A stretch of 64,000 bases of DNA, taken from the NCBI RefSeq assembly GCF_014196635.1, contig NZ_JACIEB010000008.1, positions 1 through 64,000 of the forward strand, written 5' to 3'. The notes beneath the pieces were generated by a model. The model was not told the origin of the DNA and made no database searches. It saw only the letters and a list, made by a program, of their open reading frames with translations. The position numbers were made by a program, and so were the translations under genes. Below are positions 1 through 6,989 of the stretch, piece by piece; position 1 is the stretch's first letter, and every line of letters starts with the position of its first letter. Origin of the DNA: Sphingobium fontiphilum (GTDB lineage Bacteria; Pseudomonadota; Alphaproteobacteria; Sphingomonadales; Sphingomonadaceae).

Positions 1-46
1 GGTCGAGAATGTCGTTCGGTATCGAAGGCTCTTTGCGTCGTGACAT
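1..46 (-). CDS. IS256-family transposase, N-terminus (partial)
   Basis: An ATG at 46-44 is preceded at good spacing by AAGGAG and opens a frame that begins MSRRKEPSIPNDILD before leaving the window. This opening resembles the N-terminus typical of IS256-group mutator transposases (MxRRKEPxIPDxxLDQ). Only 15 codons are visible, so the family call rests on this opening and on the sequence break at about 103. The catalytic DDE residues would lie outside the window. Confidence 0.6.
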   Translation of the reverse strand, partial: MSRRKEPSIPNDILD

Positions 47-103
47 AGTGGATCTCCTTGTTGCCCATTATGCCTCGCCGCACACGAAATTCCTGACAGT
101 CCC
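1..103 (-). mobile_element. IS256-family insertion sequence, 5' end only
   Basis: Read leftward, sequence unrelated to IS3 begins at about 103 with GGGACTGTCAGGAATTTCG, abruptly interrupting the transposase gene of the neighbouring IS3 element right after its DITYIW motif. A transposase start follows about 55 nt later. This is the layout of an IS256 left end, with a short terminal inverted repeat and then the gene. The rest of the element lies outside the window, so the exact end and any target duplication cannot be checked. Confidence 0.6.
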
Positions 104-517
104 CCAGATATAGGTAATGTCACCTGCCCACTTCTGGTTGGGCGCAGCAGCAACAAAATCCCCGTCCAGCCAGTTGGCTGCGACACCCAGGCGATGGTGG
201 CTGTCGGTCGTCACCTTGTGCTTACGCGTGCGAACCGGCTTGATCCCGTTGAGGCGCATCAGTCGGCCCACGCGGCGCTCACCGACAGCGAGGCCCGCCT
301 CCTTCAACTCCATCGTCATCCTCGGTCTGCCGTAGCTGCCTAGGCTCAGGTGATACTGTTCCCGGATATGGGTCAGCACGGCCATGTCTGTCCGATCCCG
401 CCGACACATGGGCCGGGCACGCCACGAACGATAGCCACGAGGGCTGACCCGCATCACCCGGCAGATCGTCTCGATCGGCCATACATGCCGCCAGCTCTCC
501 ACGAACGCAAACCTCAC
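68..517 (-). pseudogene. IS3-family transposase OrfB, disrupted
   Basis: The N-terminal half of an IS3 OrfB/integrase-core transposase: an HTH_21 segment (YGRPRMTMELKEAGLAVGERRVGRLMRLNGI) leads into the first catalytic region, ending DITYIW with the first Asp of the DDE triad. After that the frame runs into unrelated sequence (GTVRNFVCGEA, stop), the end of the inserted IS256-like element. The second Asp and the Glu are missing, so no active transposase can be made from this copy. It is expressed as an OrfAB fusion in intact relatives. Confidence 0.85.
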
Positions 518-851
518 GGCCGCTGACTCGCGAAGAACTGCGTGGCCTTTTTTAGGATATCCCTCTCCTCCTTGAGCACCCGGTTCTCAAGGCGAAGGCG
601 TTCGTTCTCGCGGGCCAGATCTGTCGGCGGCGCTGATATCAGGTCTGTCGGCCGATATTGCGCGATCCACTTACCCAGCGTCGACTTCCCGACCCCCAAA
701 TCCTTGGCAACCCGTGCATGGGGCAAACCACTGGTCAGTGCAATCCGCACCGCCTCCTGCTTGAACTCTTCTGAATGCTTGATCATCTCTTCGGTCTCCT
801 GTTGCGAGCTTAAAACGCTCAGGCGACCGGCGCAAAACCGTTACAAGTCCA
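104..851 (-). mobile_element. IS3-family element, truncated by the IS256 insertion
   Basis: It carries the two overlapping frames of an IS3-type element, orfA (514-786) and orfB (from 517 leftward). The left part is lost where the IS256-like element begins near 103; the missing 3' half of orfB should lie beyond that element. The right end is placed at about 851, where the minus strand reads TGGACTTGTAACGG, a plausible terminal repeat starting with TG. The other end is not visible, so this border is a guess. Confidence 0.6.
514..786 (-). CDS. IS3-family transposase OrfA
   Basis: A 90-residue protein with a helix-turn-helix at about residues 8-45 (EEFKQEAVRIA, then VAKDLGVGKSTLGKWI) followed by a leucine-zipper-like helix (LARENERLRLENRVLKEERD). 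This is the DNA-binding and dimerisation subunit of IS3 transposases. The run A AAA AAG at 553-547, in the codons for LKK, is a classic -1 slippery site that would fuse OrfA to OrfB. The start ATG at 786 has no close alternative. Confidence 0.9.
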   Translation of the reverse strand: MIKHSEEFKQEAVRIALTSGLPHARVAKDLGVGKSTLGKWIAQYRPTDLISAPPTDLARENERLRLENRVLKEERDILKKATQFFASQRP

Positions 852-1171
852 GAGTTCCGTGGTGAGCGATGTCAGTATTTGCCCTCGCCGGTAAGCGCCC
901 TTCGTGGCTGGCGATGTGGTTCCGGTCACGCTCCACTTTGAAAGGGCCGGAAAGGTTCAGGTCACGTTGCACGTCAAACCGTTGGGAGATGGTTCCACAG
1001 GTTCTCATACGCATTGAACGGGGGGTCAGTTAGTGCAGCAGGCATTGACAATCGTGCAGCTGGCGACAGCATTCCACATCGAGTCCATTGGATTTGTGTC
1101 TCAGCAACATCGAACGAGCCGAACTTGGTCAGCCGGTGGAGGGTTTTAGCACAGCTAGAATACCGCAGGCA
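852..1171. other. Gene-free spacer between IS3 and the toxin-antitoxin pair
   Basis: About 320 nt with no frame that has both a plausible start and recognisable protein character. The longer plus-strand frames here run on antisense to the antitoxin and look like shadows. It may be leftover island sequence. Confidence 0.4.
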
Positions 1172-1495
1172 TCACGCTGCCTCGACACCATGGGCTTCGA
1201 ACGCAACGCCAAGCCGCTTGCGAACGGCGCCGAATATCGCGGCGAGGTTGTCCATGCTGGGATTGCCCTTCTCGGAGAGCATGCGGTGCAGGCTCTTGCT
1301 CGGGCGCTTGGTTTCAGCGGCGAGGCCTTCGAACCCGACCGAGGCATTGACCAGGTCGCGCAGGATCAGACGTGCAACATGGGGTTCGCCATTGAGGAAG
1401 GCAGTCGCAGCCTCGTCGAGCATGGCCTTGGCGAACGCCGGATCGCGCGCGGCGCGCTCCTTCACCGTCTCCTTGAAATCGCGTGTCAGCGCCAC
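1172..1495 (-). CDS. Antitoxin of a HigB/HigA-like pair (HI1420/TIGR02684 type)
   Basis: A 107-residue protein beginning VALTRDFKETVKERA, with C-terminal helix-turn-helix features (PSKSLHRMLSEKGNPSMDNLAAIFGAVRKRLGV). This matches the downstream partner of phage-derived Gp49-like toxins, which neutralises the toxin and represses the pair. The GTG start at 1495 is chosen because AAGGAG lies within the last codons of the toxin gene at correct distance, implying translational coupling. The frame is open further upstream, but a longer start would lie inside the toxin gene. Confidence 0.8.
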   Translation of the reverse strand: MALTRDFKETVKERAARDPAFAKAMLDEAATAFLNGEPHVARLILRDLVNASVGFEGLAAETKRPSKSLHRMLSEKGNPSMDNLAAIFGAVRKRLGVAFEAHGVEAA

Positions 1496-1500
1496 CTTGC

Positions 1501-1839
1501 CTAACTCCTTGCCTTCTTCGCTTTGACCTTCCGGTCCTTGTACTCGTCGAGCAATGCGCTCGCCTGCCTGATATCCGACGGCTGCCGCTTCTTGGTCCCG
1601 CCCACGAAGAGGATGACCAACTGACCGCCGTCCTGGGTCAGATAGAGCCGGTATCCCGGCCCCCAGTCGATCCGATACTCGCCAAGGCCACCGCCAATCC
1701 ATTTGACGTTGGACAGGTTGCCCAGTTCCATCCGGACGATGGCGGTCGCGACCTTGGCAGCGGCCTGGACATCGAGATCATCGAACCAGCCCCGAAACGG
1801 GCAGGAGCCATCCTCGCGAACATACTCCTCAACAATCAT
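1501..1839 (-). CDS. RelE/HigB-like toxin (Gp49-type, TIGR02683)
   Basis: A 112-residue protein with the compact RelE-superfamily fold signature: an N-terminal FRGWFDDLD helix, LGNLSNVKWIGGGLGEYRIDWGPGYRLYLTQDG in the strand core and ILFVGGTKKRQPSDI near the end. This is characteristic of the HI1419-like addiction-module toxins, predicted ribosome-dependent mRNA endonucleases. The toxin precedes the antitoxin, the HigBA order. It starts 27 nt past the integrase stop. Loss of the pair on island excision would be penalised, so it may stabilise the island (inference). Confidence 0.8.
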   Translation of the reverse strand: MIVEEYVREDGSCPFRGWFDDLDVQAAAKVATAIVRMELGNLSNVKWIGGGLGEYRIDWGPGYRLYLTQDGGQLVILFVGGTKKRQPSDIRQASALLDEYKDRKVKAKKARS

Positions 1840-1853
1840 ACTGCACCGCCATC

Positions 1854-1871
1854 GGTAACATATTCGTTACC
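1854..1871. promoter_or_regulatory. Inverted repeat before the toxin gene, likely TA operator
   Basis: GGTAAC-ATATTC-GTTACC, perfect 6-bp arms, ends 15 nt before the toxin start and overlaps the integrase stop codon. HigA-type antitoxins usually bind such palindromes in their own promoter. Confidence 0.55.
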
Positions 1872-3168
1872 TTCTGTCGAGGGATTCGATTCCGGCATGA
1901 TCAGCCGCAAGGCTGGAGCGACGCAGGTCCGCCGCGCCCTCATCGAGCAGGCGGGCAATCTCGTCCGAGGTGCGCCGGACTGCCAGCTTCAGCGCCTCGT
2001 CGATATGGATGTAATCCTGCGTCACGTTCTGGGATGCATGGCCGAGCATGGCGCGGATCGTCAGTTCGGTGAACCCCAGTTCGCCGGCAATGCTGGCGAA
2101 GGTGTGGCGCAGAGTGTGGAGCGTCGCGCCCTCGATCCCGGCCAGTCGGCAGACCCGAATGAAGCACGCAGCGGCCGCCTGATAGGGGCCGGTGCCGGTC
2201 AGTGACGGGAATACATGAGGGTTCCCGGCAATCTCGGTCTGCGCGAGCACAACCCGGAGTGCCTCCGGCCCAATCGCGCGAACCTGGGCGTCGGTCTTGG
2301 TGTCGGGGAAAGCGATGAACCCGCCTTCGGCATGAGCCCAGGCGCGCTTCATCGCCTGGCCTTCCTCCCGCCGAAAGCCGGTCAGTGCGAGAAGCCTGAC
2401 GACAGCAAGTGCGGTCAAGTTTTCGCCATTGCGCTCGGCATAGGCCATGGCTTTGCCCAGTGCGACGATTTCGGCGGAACTGAGCCGCCGGGTCTTCTTG
2501 TTGGTGGCGAGTTTCTTGGCGCCGCGAGTTGGATGTTCGGTCAGCAGACCCTTGTGCTTGGCATGGCCCAGGATCGCCTGCAGCGTGCCGAGGCAGCGCG
2601 CAGCGACGCCCGGCCCGCCAGCGGCTTTGCCGCCGCGCCCGCCGCCGCGCGCCTTGGCCGTCTTGCCGTCCCGCACATCGGACTGCATCTGCTCGACTTC
2701 GGCGATGGTCAGGTGCTTGGCGTGCCGCTTGCCAAGCAATGGCTTGATGTGCGTGTTGATCCGGCTCTCGTCCATCTTGAGCGAGGTTTCCTTGATCGGC
2801 CGGTTCCTGCGGCCAAGGATGTTCCCGGCGCGCGCCTCGGTCAGATACCATTCGCACATCTGGGAAACCGTCATCCCCTTACGGGCCTGATGGACCGCGA
2901 CGGCCGGATCCTCGCCGGAGGCCACTTCGCCGAGCTTTATCTTCGCGAGATCGCGCGCGCGTTCGACCGTGATAACGCCATACCGGCCGAGGTTGATTCG
3001 CCGCTTGATGCCCTCGGCATTGCGGTACTGGACGATGAAGGTCTTGAGTCCTGACGGAAGCGCACGGACGCCGAAGCCCCGGATTTCGCTGTCCCACAGA
3101 ACTGCCTGCGCCTGTCCGTCCGCGCTGAAGGCATCGACCGAGCGCTTGTTGATCTTGGCAGTCGGCAT
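1867..3168 (-). CDS. Tyrosine-type site-specific integrase (P4-like)
   Basis: Starting at the ATG at 3168 gives 433 residues with an N-terminal DUF4102 arm-binding domain (about 1-85, KINKRSVDAF), a SAM-like core-binding domain (about 100-215) and a C-terminal catalytic domain. The catalytic residues are present: Arg in TGFRREE, His and Arg in TLHTLRHTF, the GHAS motif and the Tyr in QDYIHID. A glycine/basic linker (ARGGGRGGKAAGG) lies in the middle. A TTG at 3192 could add 8 residues, but GGAG before the ATG favours 3168. It lies next to a tRNA-Gly fragment, as expected for an island integrase. Confidence 0.93.
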   Translation of the reverse strand: MPTAKINKRSVDAFSADGQAQAVLWDSEIRGFGVRALPSGLKTFIVQYRNAEGIKRRINLGRYGVITVERARDLAKIKLGEVASGEDPAVAVHQARKGMTVSQMCEWYLTEARAGNILGRRNRPIKETSLKMDESRINTHIKPLLGKRHAKHLTIAEVEQMQSDVRDGKTAKARGGGRGGKAAGGPGVAARCLGTLQAILGHAKHKGLLTEHPTRGAKKLATNKKTRRLSSAEIVALGKAMAYAERNGENLTALAVVRLLALTGFRREEGQAMKRAWAHAEGGFIAFPDTKTDAQVRAIGPEALRVVLAQTEIAGNPHVFPSLTGTGPYQAAAACFIRVCRLAGIEGATLHTLRHTFASIAGELGFTELTIRAMLGHASQNVTQDYIHIDEALKLAVRRTSDEIARLLDEGAADLRRSSLAADHAGIESLDRR

Positions 3169-3184
3169 CGTTACCACTCCATTT

Positions 3185-3218
3185 GGAGACAAAGCTCAAA
3201 TCGAGGCTTTCTGTCTCC
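3185..3218. promoter_or_regulatory. Palindrome upstream of the integrase
   Basis: GGAGACA (3185-3191) pairs with TGTCTCC (3212-3218), extended inward by AAGC/GCTT with a 2-nt bulge. A further partial copy, TGTCTCT, follows. It sits 17 nt before the int start, so it may be an operator or an accessory recombination site. Confidence 0.4.
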
Positions 3219-3349
3219 GTATTGTCTCTAATTTTTGCCGTTTCGTGGCGAAGACAGGAGTAGGGTGGTGCGACATTGACCGCAACAACTATCGGAATTA
3301 CCTTAGTATTTCGTAGAATCGGCTAGGCTGGCGAAATGGCTTGAATCGT

Positions 3350-3395
3350 TTTGCCAAGGTTGGGGTCGAGGGTTCGAATCCCTTCGCCCGCTCCA
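3350..3395 (+). other. att site: 3' half of tRNA-Gly(GCC)
   Basis: From the anticodon loop (TTGCCAA, anticodon GCC at 3353-3355) through the T arm (GAGGGTTCGAATCCCTT) to CGCCCGCTCCA, this is the 3' part of a tRNA-Gly. No matching 5' acceptor or D arm lies upstream, so it is not a functional gene. Such fragments mark islands whose integrase crosses over in the anticodon loop. The intact tRNA-Gly should be at the island's other end, left of the window; chromosomal DNA resumes after 3395. Confidence 0.8.
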
Positions 3396-3460
3396 GTTTT
3401 TCTAGATAAATCAGTGATATAGTCGCCTTCTAGGCGAGGTGATTTTACGCCCTCAATCTG

Positions 3461-3517
3461 TGTCGCCACCATGTCGCCACGGGGATGCAACTCCGCGAAC
3501 GGCGATGTGAGGCGACA
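3461..3517. repeat. TGTCGCCAC direct repeats with an inverted copy
   Basis: TGTCGCCAC occurs at 3461-3469 and 3472-3480 (11-nt period), and GGCGACA at 3511-3517 is an inverted partial copy. This is the style of integrase arm sites or of iteron-like binding sites, lying just outside the tRNA-Gly fragment. Confidence 0.4.
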
Positions 3518-3565
3518 GGTTCGTAGGATGCGGGTCGCCGGCAGACCCTGCTAATGCAGCCGGAT

Positions 3566-3646
3566 TTCTAGTGTGGTGGATTTGAAATTCGCCACATTAA
3601 GCGGCCAGGCGCGGAGCGAATTTCAAATCCTTAAACCACACTAGAA
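3566..3646. repeat. Palindromic element 1 of an inverted pair
   Basis: A hairpin with an outer 12-bp arm TTCTAGTGTGGT (3566-3577 with 3635-3646), an inner 15-bp arm GGATTTGAAATTCGC (3578-3592 with 3616-3630), a TTAA bulge on the right arm (3631-3634) and a 23-nt loop that starts CACATT and ends CGGA. No coding frame. It resembles a REP or MITE-type dispersed element. Confidence 0.75.
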
Positions 3647-3657
3647 TCATATAGTTG

Positions 3658-3733
3658 CTATTGACCCTTTTGAATCTGAAGTTCGCTCCGACCTATCCAT
3701 CCAATGTGGCGAACTTCAGATTCGGGTCACTAG
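3658..3733. repeat. Palindromic element 2 of an inverted pair
   Basis: Same architecture as the element at 3566-3646, in the opposite orientation: outer 10-bp arm (3658-3667 with 3724-3733, one mismatch), a TTTT bulge (3668-3671) and inner 15-bp arm GAATCTGAAGTTCGC (3672-3686 with 3709-3723). The loop, read in reverse, again starts CACATT and ends CGGA. The two elements are 11 nt apart. Confidence 0.75.
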
Positions 3734-3766
3734 GCTCAGCATGTGTAATTGCAGATCCTGAGCCTA
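3731..3766 (-). terminator. Hairpin at the ppc stop codon, weak terminator candidate
   Basis: TAGGCTCAG (3731-3739) pairs with CTGAGCCTA (3758-3766); the ppc stop is inside the stem. No T-run follows in the ppc direction, so intrinsic termination is uncertain. Confidence 0.35.
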
Positions 3767-6466
3767 ACCGCTGTTGCGCAGCGCCGTTGCGATCGCGTTG
3801 ATCGACAGTTCAATCCCTTCGCGGATGCGCGGATCATCCTCGCCCGCGCGGTGGCGCTTGAGCAGTTCGACCTGGAGCAGGTTCAATGGCTCGATATAGG
3901 GCAGGCGCAGCCGGATCGACGTTTCGAGCGTCGCGTTCCTGTCGAGCAGGCGCGACTGGCCGGTGGCGGCGAGCAACCCGTCATGCGTCTGCGCCCATCC
4001 GTCGCGGATGCGGCCGAAAATGCTCCCGGCCAGCGCCTGATCCTCGACCAGCGGCAGATAGCGGGCGGCGATGCCCAGGTCCGATTTCGCCAGCACCATT
4101 TCCAGATTGGCGAGCGCCGATTTGAGGAAGGACCAATGCTGCGCCATGTGGGCCAGCAACGCCTTGTCCTCGAACGCGGTCAGCGCATGGCCGACGCCAT
4201 ACCAGCCGGGCAGCATGACCCGCGCCTGCGCCCAGCTGAACACCCAGGGTATGGCGCGCAGATCCTCGATGGCGGTGCTTTTTTTGCGGCTGGCCGGACG
4301 CGACCCGATTTTCAGGCCCGCTATTTCCTGAATAGGGGTCAACTGGCGGAAGAAATCGCGGAAGCCTTCCGTGCCGTAGACCAGATCGCGATAGGCGGCG
4401 AAGGCGGTTTTCGACAGCTCATCCATCGCGCCCGCAAAGCGCGCCGCGTCGCGCGTGGAAATGCCTTCGGGTTCCAGACTGGCGAGCAGCGTCGCGCTGG
4501 TCATCGCTTCCAGATTGGTCATGGCGACATCGCGCGTGCCGAATTTGGCGGCGATCACCTCCCCCTGTTCGGTGATACGGATGCGCCCCTGCACCGTGTC
4601 CTTGGGCTGGGCCTGAATCGCGGCGAAGGCGGAGCCCCCCCCGCGTCCGACCGCGCCGCCGCGCCCGTGGAACAATTGCATCCCCGTTCCCGCCTCGGCA
4701 AAGACGGGAGCGAGCGCCTGGCTTGCCTTATACAGCCCCCAGGTCGAGGTGATGTAACCGCCATCCTTGTTGCTGTCGGAATAACCAACCATCACTTCCT
4801 GATGGCCGCGCGCCTTCACCACCCCGGCGATTTCGGGCAGGCCGAAATAGGCGGACATGATGTTGGGCGCGGCCTCCAGATCGCCGATGGTTTCAAACAG
4901 CGGAATGGCCATGATCGCGGCATGGGGCGGTTCGCCATTGTCGGCCGCCCGCCACAGGCCCGCTTCCTTCAGCAGGATGTTGACCTCCAGCAGGTCCGAC
5001 ACGCTCTGCGCCATGGAAATGATATAATGGCTGATGCATTGCGGCCCGTAGGTCCGGTGCGCCTGCGCCGCCGCCTCGACAATGGCCAGTTCCGTCGCCG
5101 TTTCCTCGCTATAGCTGGAAAAGCGCGAACCCAATGGCCGGTTGTTGGCCAGTTCCTTGCGCAACAGCGCGATGCGGGCATATTCGTCGAGCGCCAGATA
5201 ATCCGCCTCGACCCCCGCAACCTTCAGCAATTCGGCCACGACCCGTTCGTGCACGGCGCTGTTCTGGCGCATGTCGAGCGTCGCGAGGTGGAAGCCGAAG
5301 GTTTCGACCGCGCGGATCAGCCGCCCGAGCGCACCGCCGGTCGCCAGCGCGCCGTCGCCCTCGCTGGCGAGTCCCTGCGCGACGATGACGAGATCGCGGC
5401 GAAAATCCTGCGGCGTCGCATAGGCCTCGCCGCTCAGCTTGGCCGGGCGCGCCGGCTGCTCCCCGGTCAGCGCGACGCAGGTCGCGGCGAGGCGCGCATA
5501 AATGCCCGACAAGGCCCGGCGATAGGGTTCATCCTTGCGGCTGGGCGACAGGTCGCCGCTGGCTTCGGCCAGGTCCAGCACCGCCTGCGGCACATGGGCG
5601 AGTTCGGTCGACAGCGACAATTCCGCGCCCAGCGCATGAAGCGCATCGAGATAATAGTTGATCGCCGCCTGACAGCCGCGCTGCAACGCAAAGGCGAGTT
5701 GCGGCGCCTGAACAAAGGGATTGCCATCGCGGTCGCCGCCGATCCAGCTTCCCACCCGCAGAAAACTCTGCGGGCGCGCGCCCAGCACCCGTTCCCAGCG
5801 CGCATAAAGCGCGGGCAGCACCGGCAGGAACACGTCGCGGAAATAGGCGAGCACATTTTCGATCTCGTCGGCGACGAACAGCTTTTCGCGACGCAGCGGG
5901 CGCGTCTGCCAAAGGAGCGCGATCTGGCGGAAAATCGCCTCCTCCAGATTTTCGCCCTCGGGCGTTTCGGCGCGCCCGGCGTCCTTTAACTGCATCAGGT
6001 CGGCGATGCGGTTCTTGTGGTCGATCATGCTCTTGCGCCGCACCTCGGTCGGGTGGGCGGTGAGCACGGGGACGATCAGGCTGTGCGCCAGCAGGTCGAG
6101 CACAGCGTCATGCGACACGCCATGCGATTCCAGCCGCGCCACGGCGGAGGCGACGTCCGCCCCCGGCTCGGCGGCGACGCCCTGCCGGTCCTCGGCCAGA
6201 TTGGCGAGCATCGAAAACAGCATGAAGCCGCGCACGAAGGACAATGTGTCGTCCAGGCTGAGCGCATCCAGGCCGGTGTCGGCCAGGTCCGCCCCCTGAA
6301 TGCCGCGCGCCCGGTCGACGGAGGCGGCGCGGATATACTCGGTCTGTTTATACAGCCCCTCCCCGCCATAGGCGCGGATGACATCGCCGAGCAGCCGCCC
6401 CAGATAGCGTATGTCAGGATTCTGCGTGATCGCGGGCGCGCCCGCGGGAGGGGTCAGAGTCGCCAT
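3764..6466 (-). CDS. ppc: Phosphoenolpyruvate carboxylase
   Basis: Adds bicarbonate to phosphoenolpyruvate to form oxaloacetate, refilling the TCA cycle. The protein is 900 residues, the usual family length. Key motifs are present: the catalytic His at about residue 138 in TAHPTEVRRKSM, the VGYSDSNKDGGY segment, the glycine-rich FHGRGGAVGRGGG loop and the C-terminal end RNSG, close to the family's NTG. The ATG at 6466 (MATLTPP) is preferred; the frame is open 40 codons further but that part lacks family character. It is transcribed away from the small gene at 6562. Confidence 0.97.
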   Translation of the reverse strand: MATLTPPAGAPAITQNPDIRYLGRLLGDVIRAYGGEGLYKQTEYIRAASVDRARGIQGADLADTGLDALSLDDTLSFVRGFMLFSMLANLAEDRQGVAAEPGADVASAVARLESHGVSHDAVLDLLAHSLIVPVLTAHPTEVRRKSMIDHKNRIADLMQLKDAGRAETPEGENLEEAIFRQIALLWQTRPLRREKLFVADEIENVLAYFRDVFLPVLPALYARWERVLGARPQSFLRVGSWIGGDRDGNPFVQAPQLAFALQRGCQAAINYYLDALHALGAELSLSTELAHVPQAVLDLAEASGDLSPSRKDEPYRRALSGIYARLAATCVALTGEQPARPAKLSGEAYATPQDFRRDLVIVAQGLASEGDGALATGGALGRLIRAVETFGFHLATLDMRQNSAVHERVVAELLKVAGVEADYLALDEYARIALLRKELANNRPLGSRFSSYSEETATELAIVEAAAQAHRTYGPQCISHYIISMAQSVSDLLEVNILLKEAGLWRAADNGEPPHAAIMAIPLFETIGDLEAAPNIMSAYFGLPEIAGVVKARGHQEVMVGYSDSNKDGGYITSTWGLYKASQALAPVFAEAGTGMQLFHGRGGAVGRGGGSAFAAIQAQPKDTVQGRIRITEQGEVIAAKFGTRDVAMTNLEAMTSATLLASLEPEGISTRDAARFAGAMDELSKTAFAAYRDLVYGTEGFRDFFRQLTPIQEIAGLKIGSRPASRKKSTAIEDLRAIPWVFSWAQARVMLPGWYGVGHALTAFEDKALLAHMAQHWSFLKSALANLEMVLAKSDLGIAARYLPLVEDQALAGSIFGRIRDGWAQTHDGLLAATGQSRLLDRNATLETSIRLRLPYIEPLNLLQVELLKRHRAGEDDPRIREGIELSINAIATALRNSG

Positions 6467-6561
6467 GGAAACGATGCTGCATCGCAACAATCGGACGGTC
6501 AAGTAAGAGTCTGAACAGAATCCGGATCGACCTGAATCTGTCGAGCGTATAACTTTTGCGC

Positions 6562-6942
6562 ATGCACCGTCGCCCGATCTTCGCATTAGTCATGCTGTGG
6601 GCGACCATGACGTCTCCTGCCGCCGCAATGTCTGTGAACTTCGGCCCTGTCTATGTTCGCTTTGAAGGCGAGGCTGGTACGCCCGCCGATCAGGCTGCCG
6701 TCGCAAACCTGATCATCGCCATCATGAGCATGTTTCCTGACGACAATGCCACAATCTGCTCAATTCCTTCATCGTCGAAAGAGGGGGCGAAGCGGCGCGC
6801 CATTGTCCGGGATTTATTAATCGCCGGGCATATCGCTCCCAGCCGTCTTGAAACCATAGAATTTTGCAAAGAAAGCTGGATGAGTGGGAAAGACCCCAAG
6901 GGCTCGGTCATGGTCATCCTCAACTGGCTCAAGTCGGATTAG
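6562..6942 (+). CDS. Small secreted protein of unknown function
   Basis: A 126-residue protein starting MHRRPIFALVMLWATMTSPAAA, a clear signal peptide with a basic start, hydrophobic core and Ala-rich cleavage site, so it should be exported. The mature part has two cysteines (TICSIPS and EFCKESW) and an internal GHIAPSRLETIEF segment. I do not recognise the family. It is divergent from ppc with about 95 nt between starts, and ends 47 nt before the HerA-like ATPase gene, so the two may be co-transcribed. Confidence 0.6.
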   Translation: MHRRPIFALVMLWATMTSPAAAMSVNFGPVYVRFEGEAGTPADQAAVANLIIAIMSMFPDDNATICSIPSSSKEGAKRRAIVRDLLIAGHIAPSRLETIEFCKESWMSGKDPKGSVMVILNWLKSD

Positions 6943-6989
6943 AACCAAGCGGCCTTGCACTCGCCCACCCCCTACGCCAAAAGCCCCTC

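Noticed and set aside
1014..1526. Plus-strand frames opposite the antitoxin
   Set aside because: They overlap the conserved antitoxin antisense and lack family features; the minus-strand gene explains the region.
3350..3395. A functional tRNA-Gly gene
   Set aside because: Only the 3' half from the anticodon loop is present. The sequence upstream cannot form the acceptor, D or 5' anticodon strands.
3566..3733. CRISPR array or integron attC sites
   Set aside because: There are only two palindromes, in opposite orientation, with no spacers, no Cas or integron integrase and no attC R-box pattern. A dispersed palindromic repeat fits better.
3749..5989. Long open frame of 746 codons on the plus strand opposite ppc
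   Set aside because: Antisense to a full-length, well-conserved gene. It is rich in Arg, Gly and Gln with no domain, as expected from GC-rich codon bias on the complementary strand.
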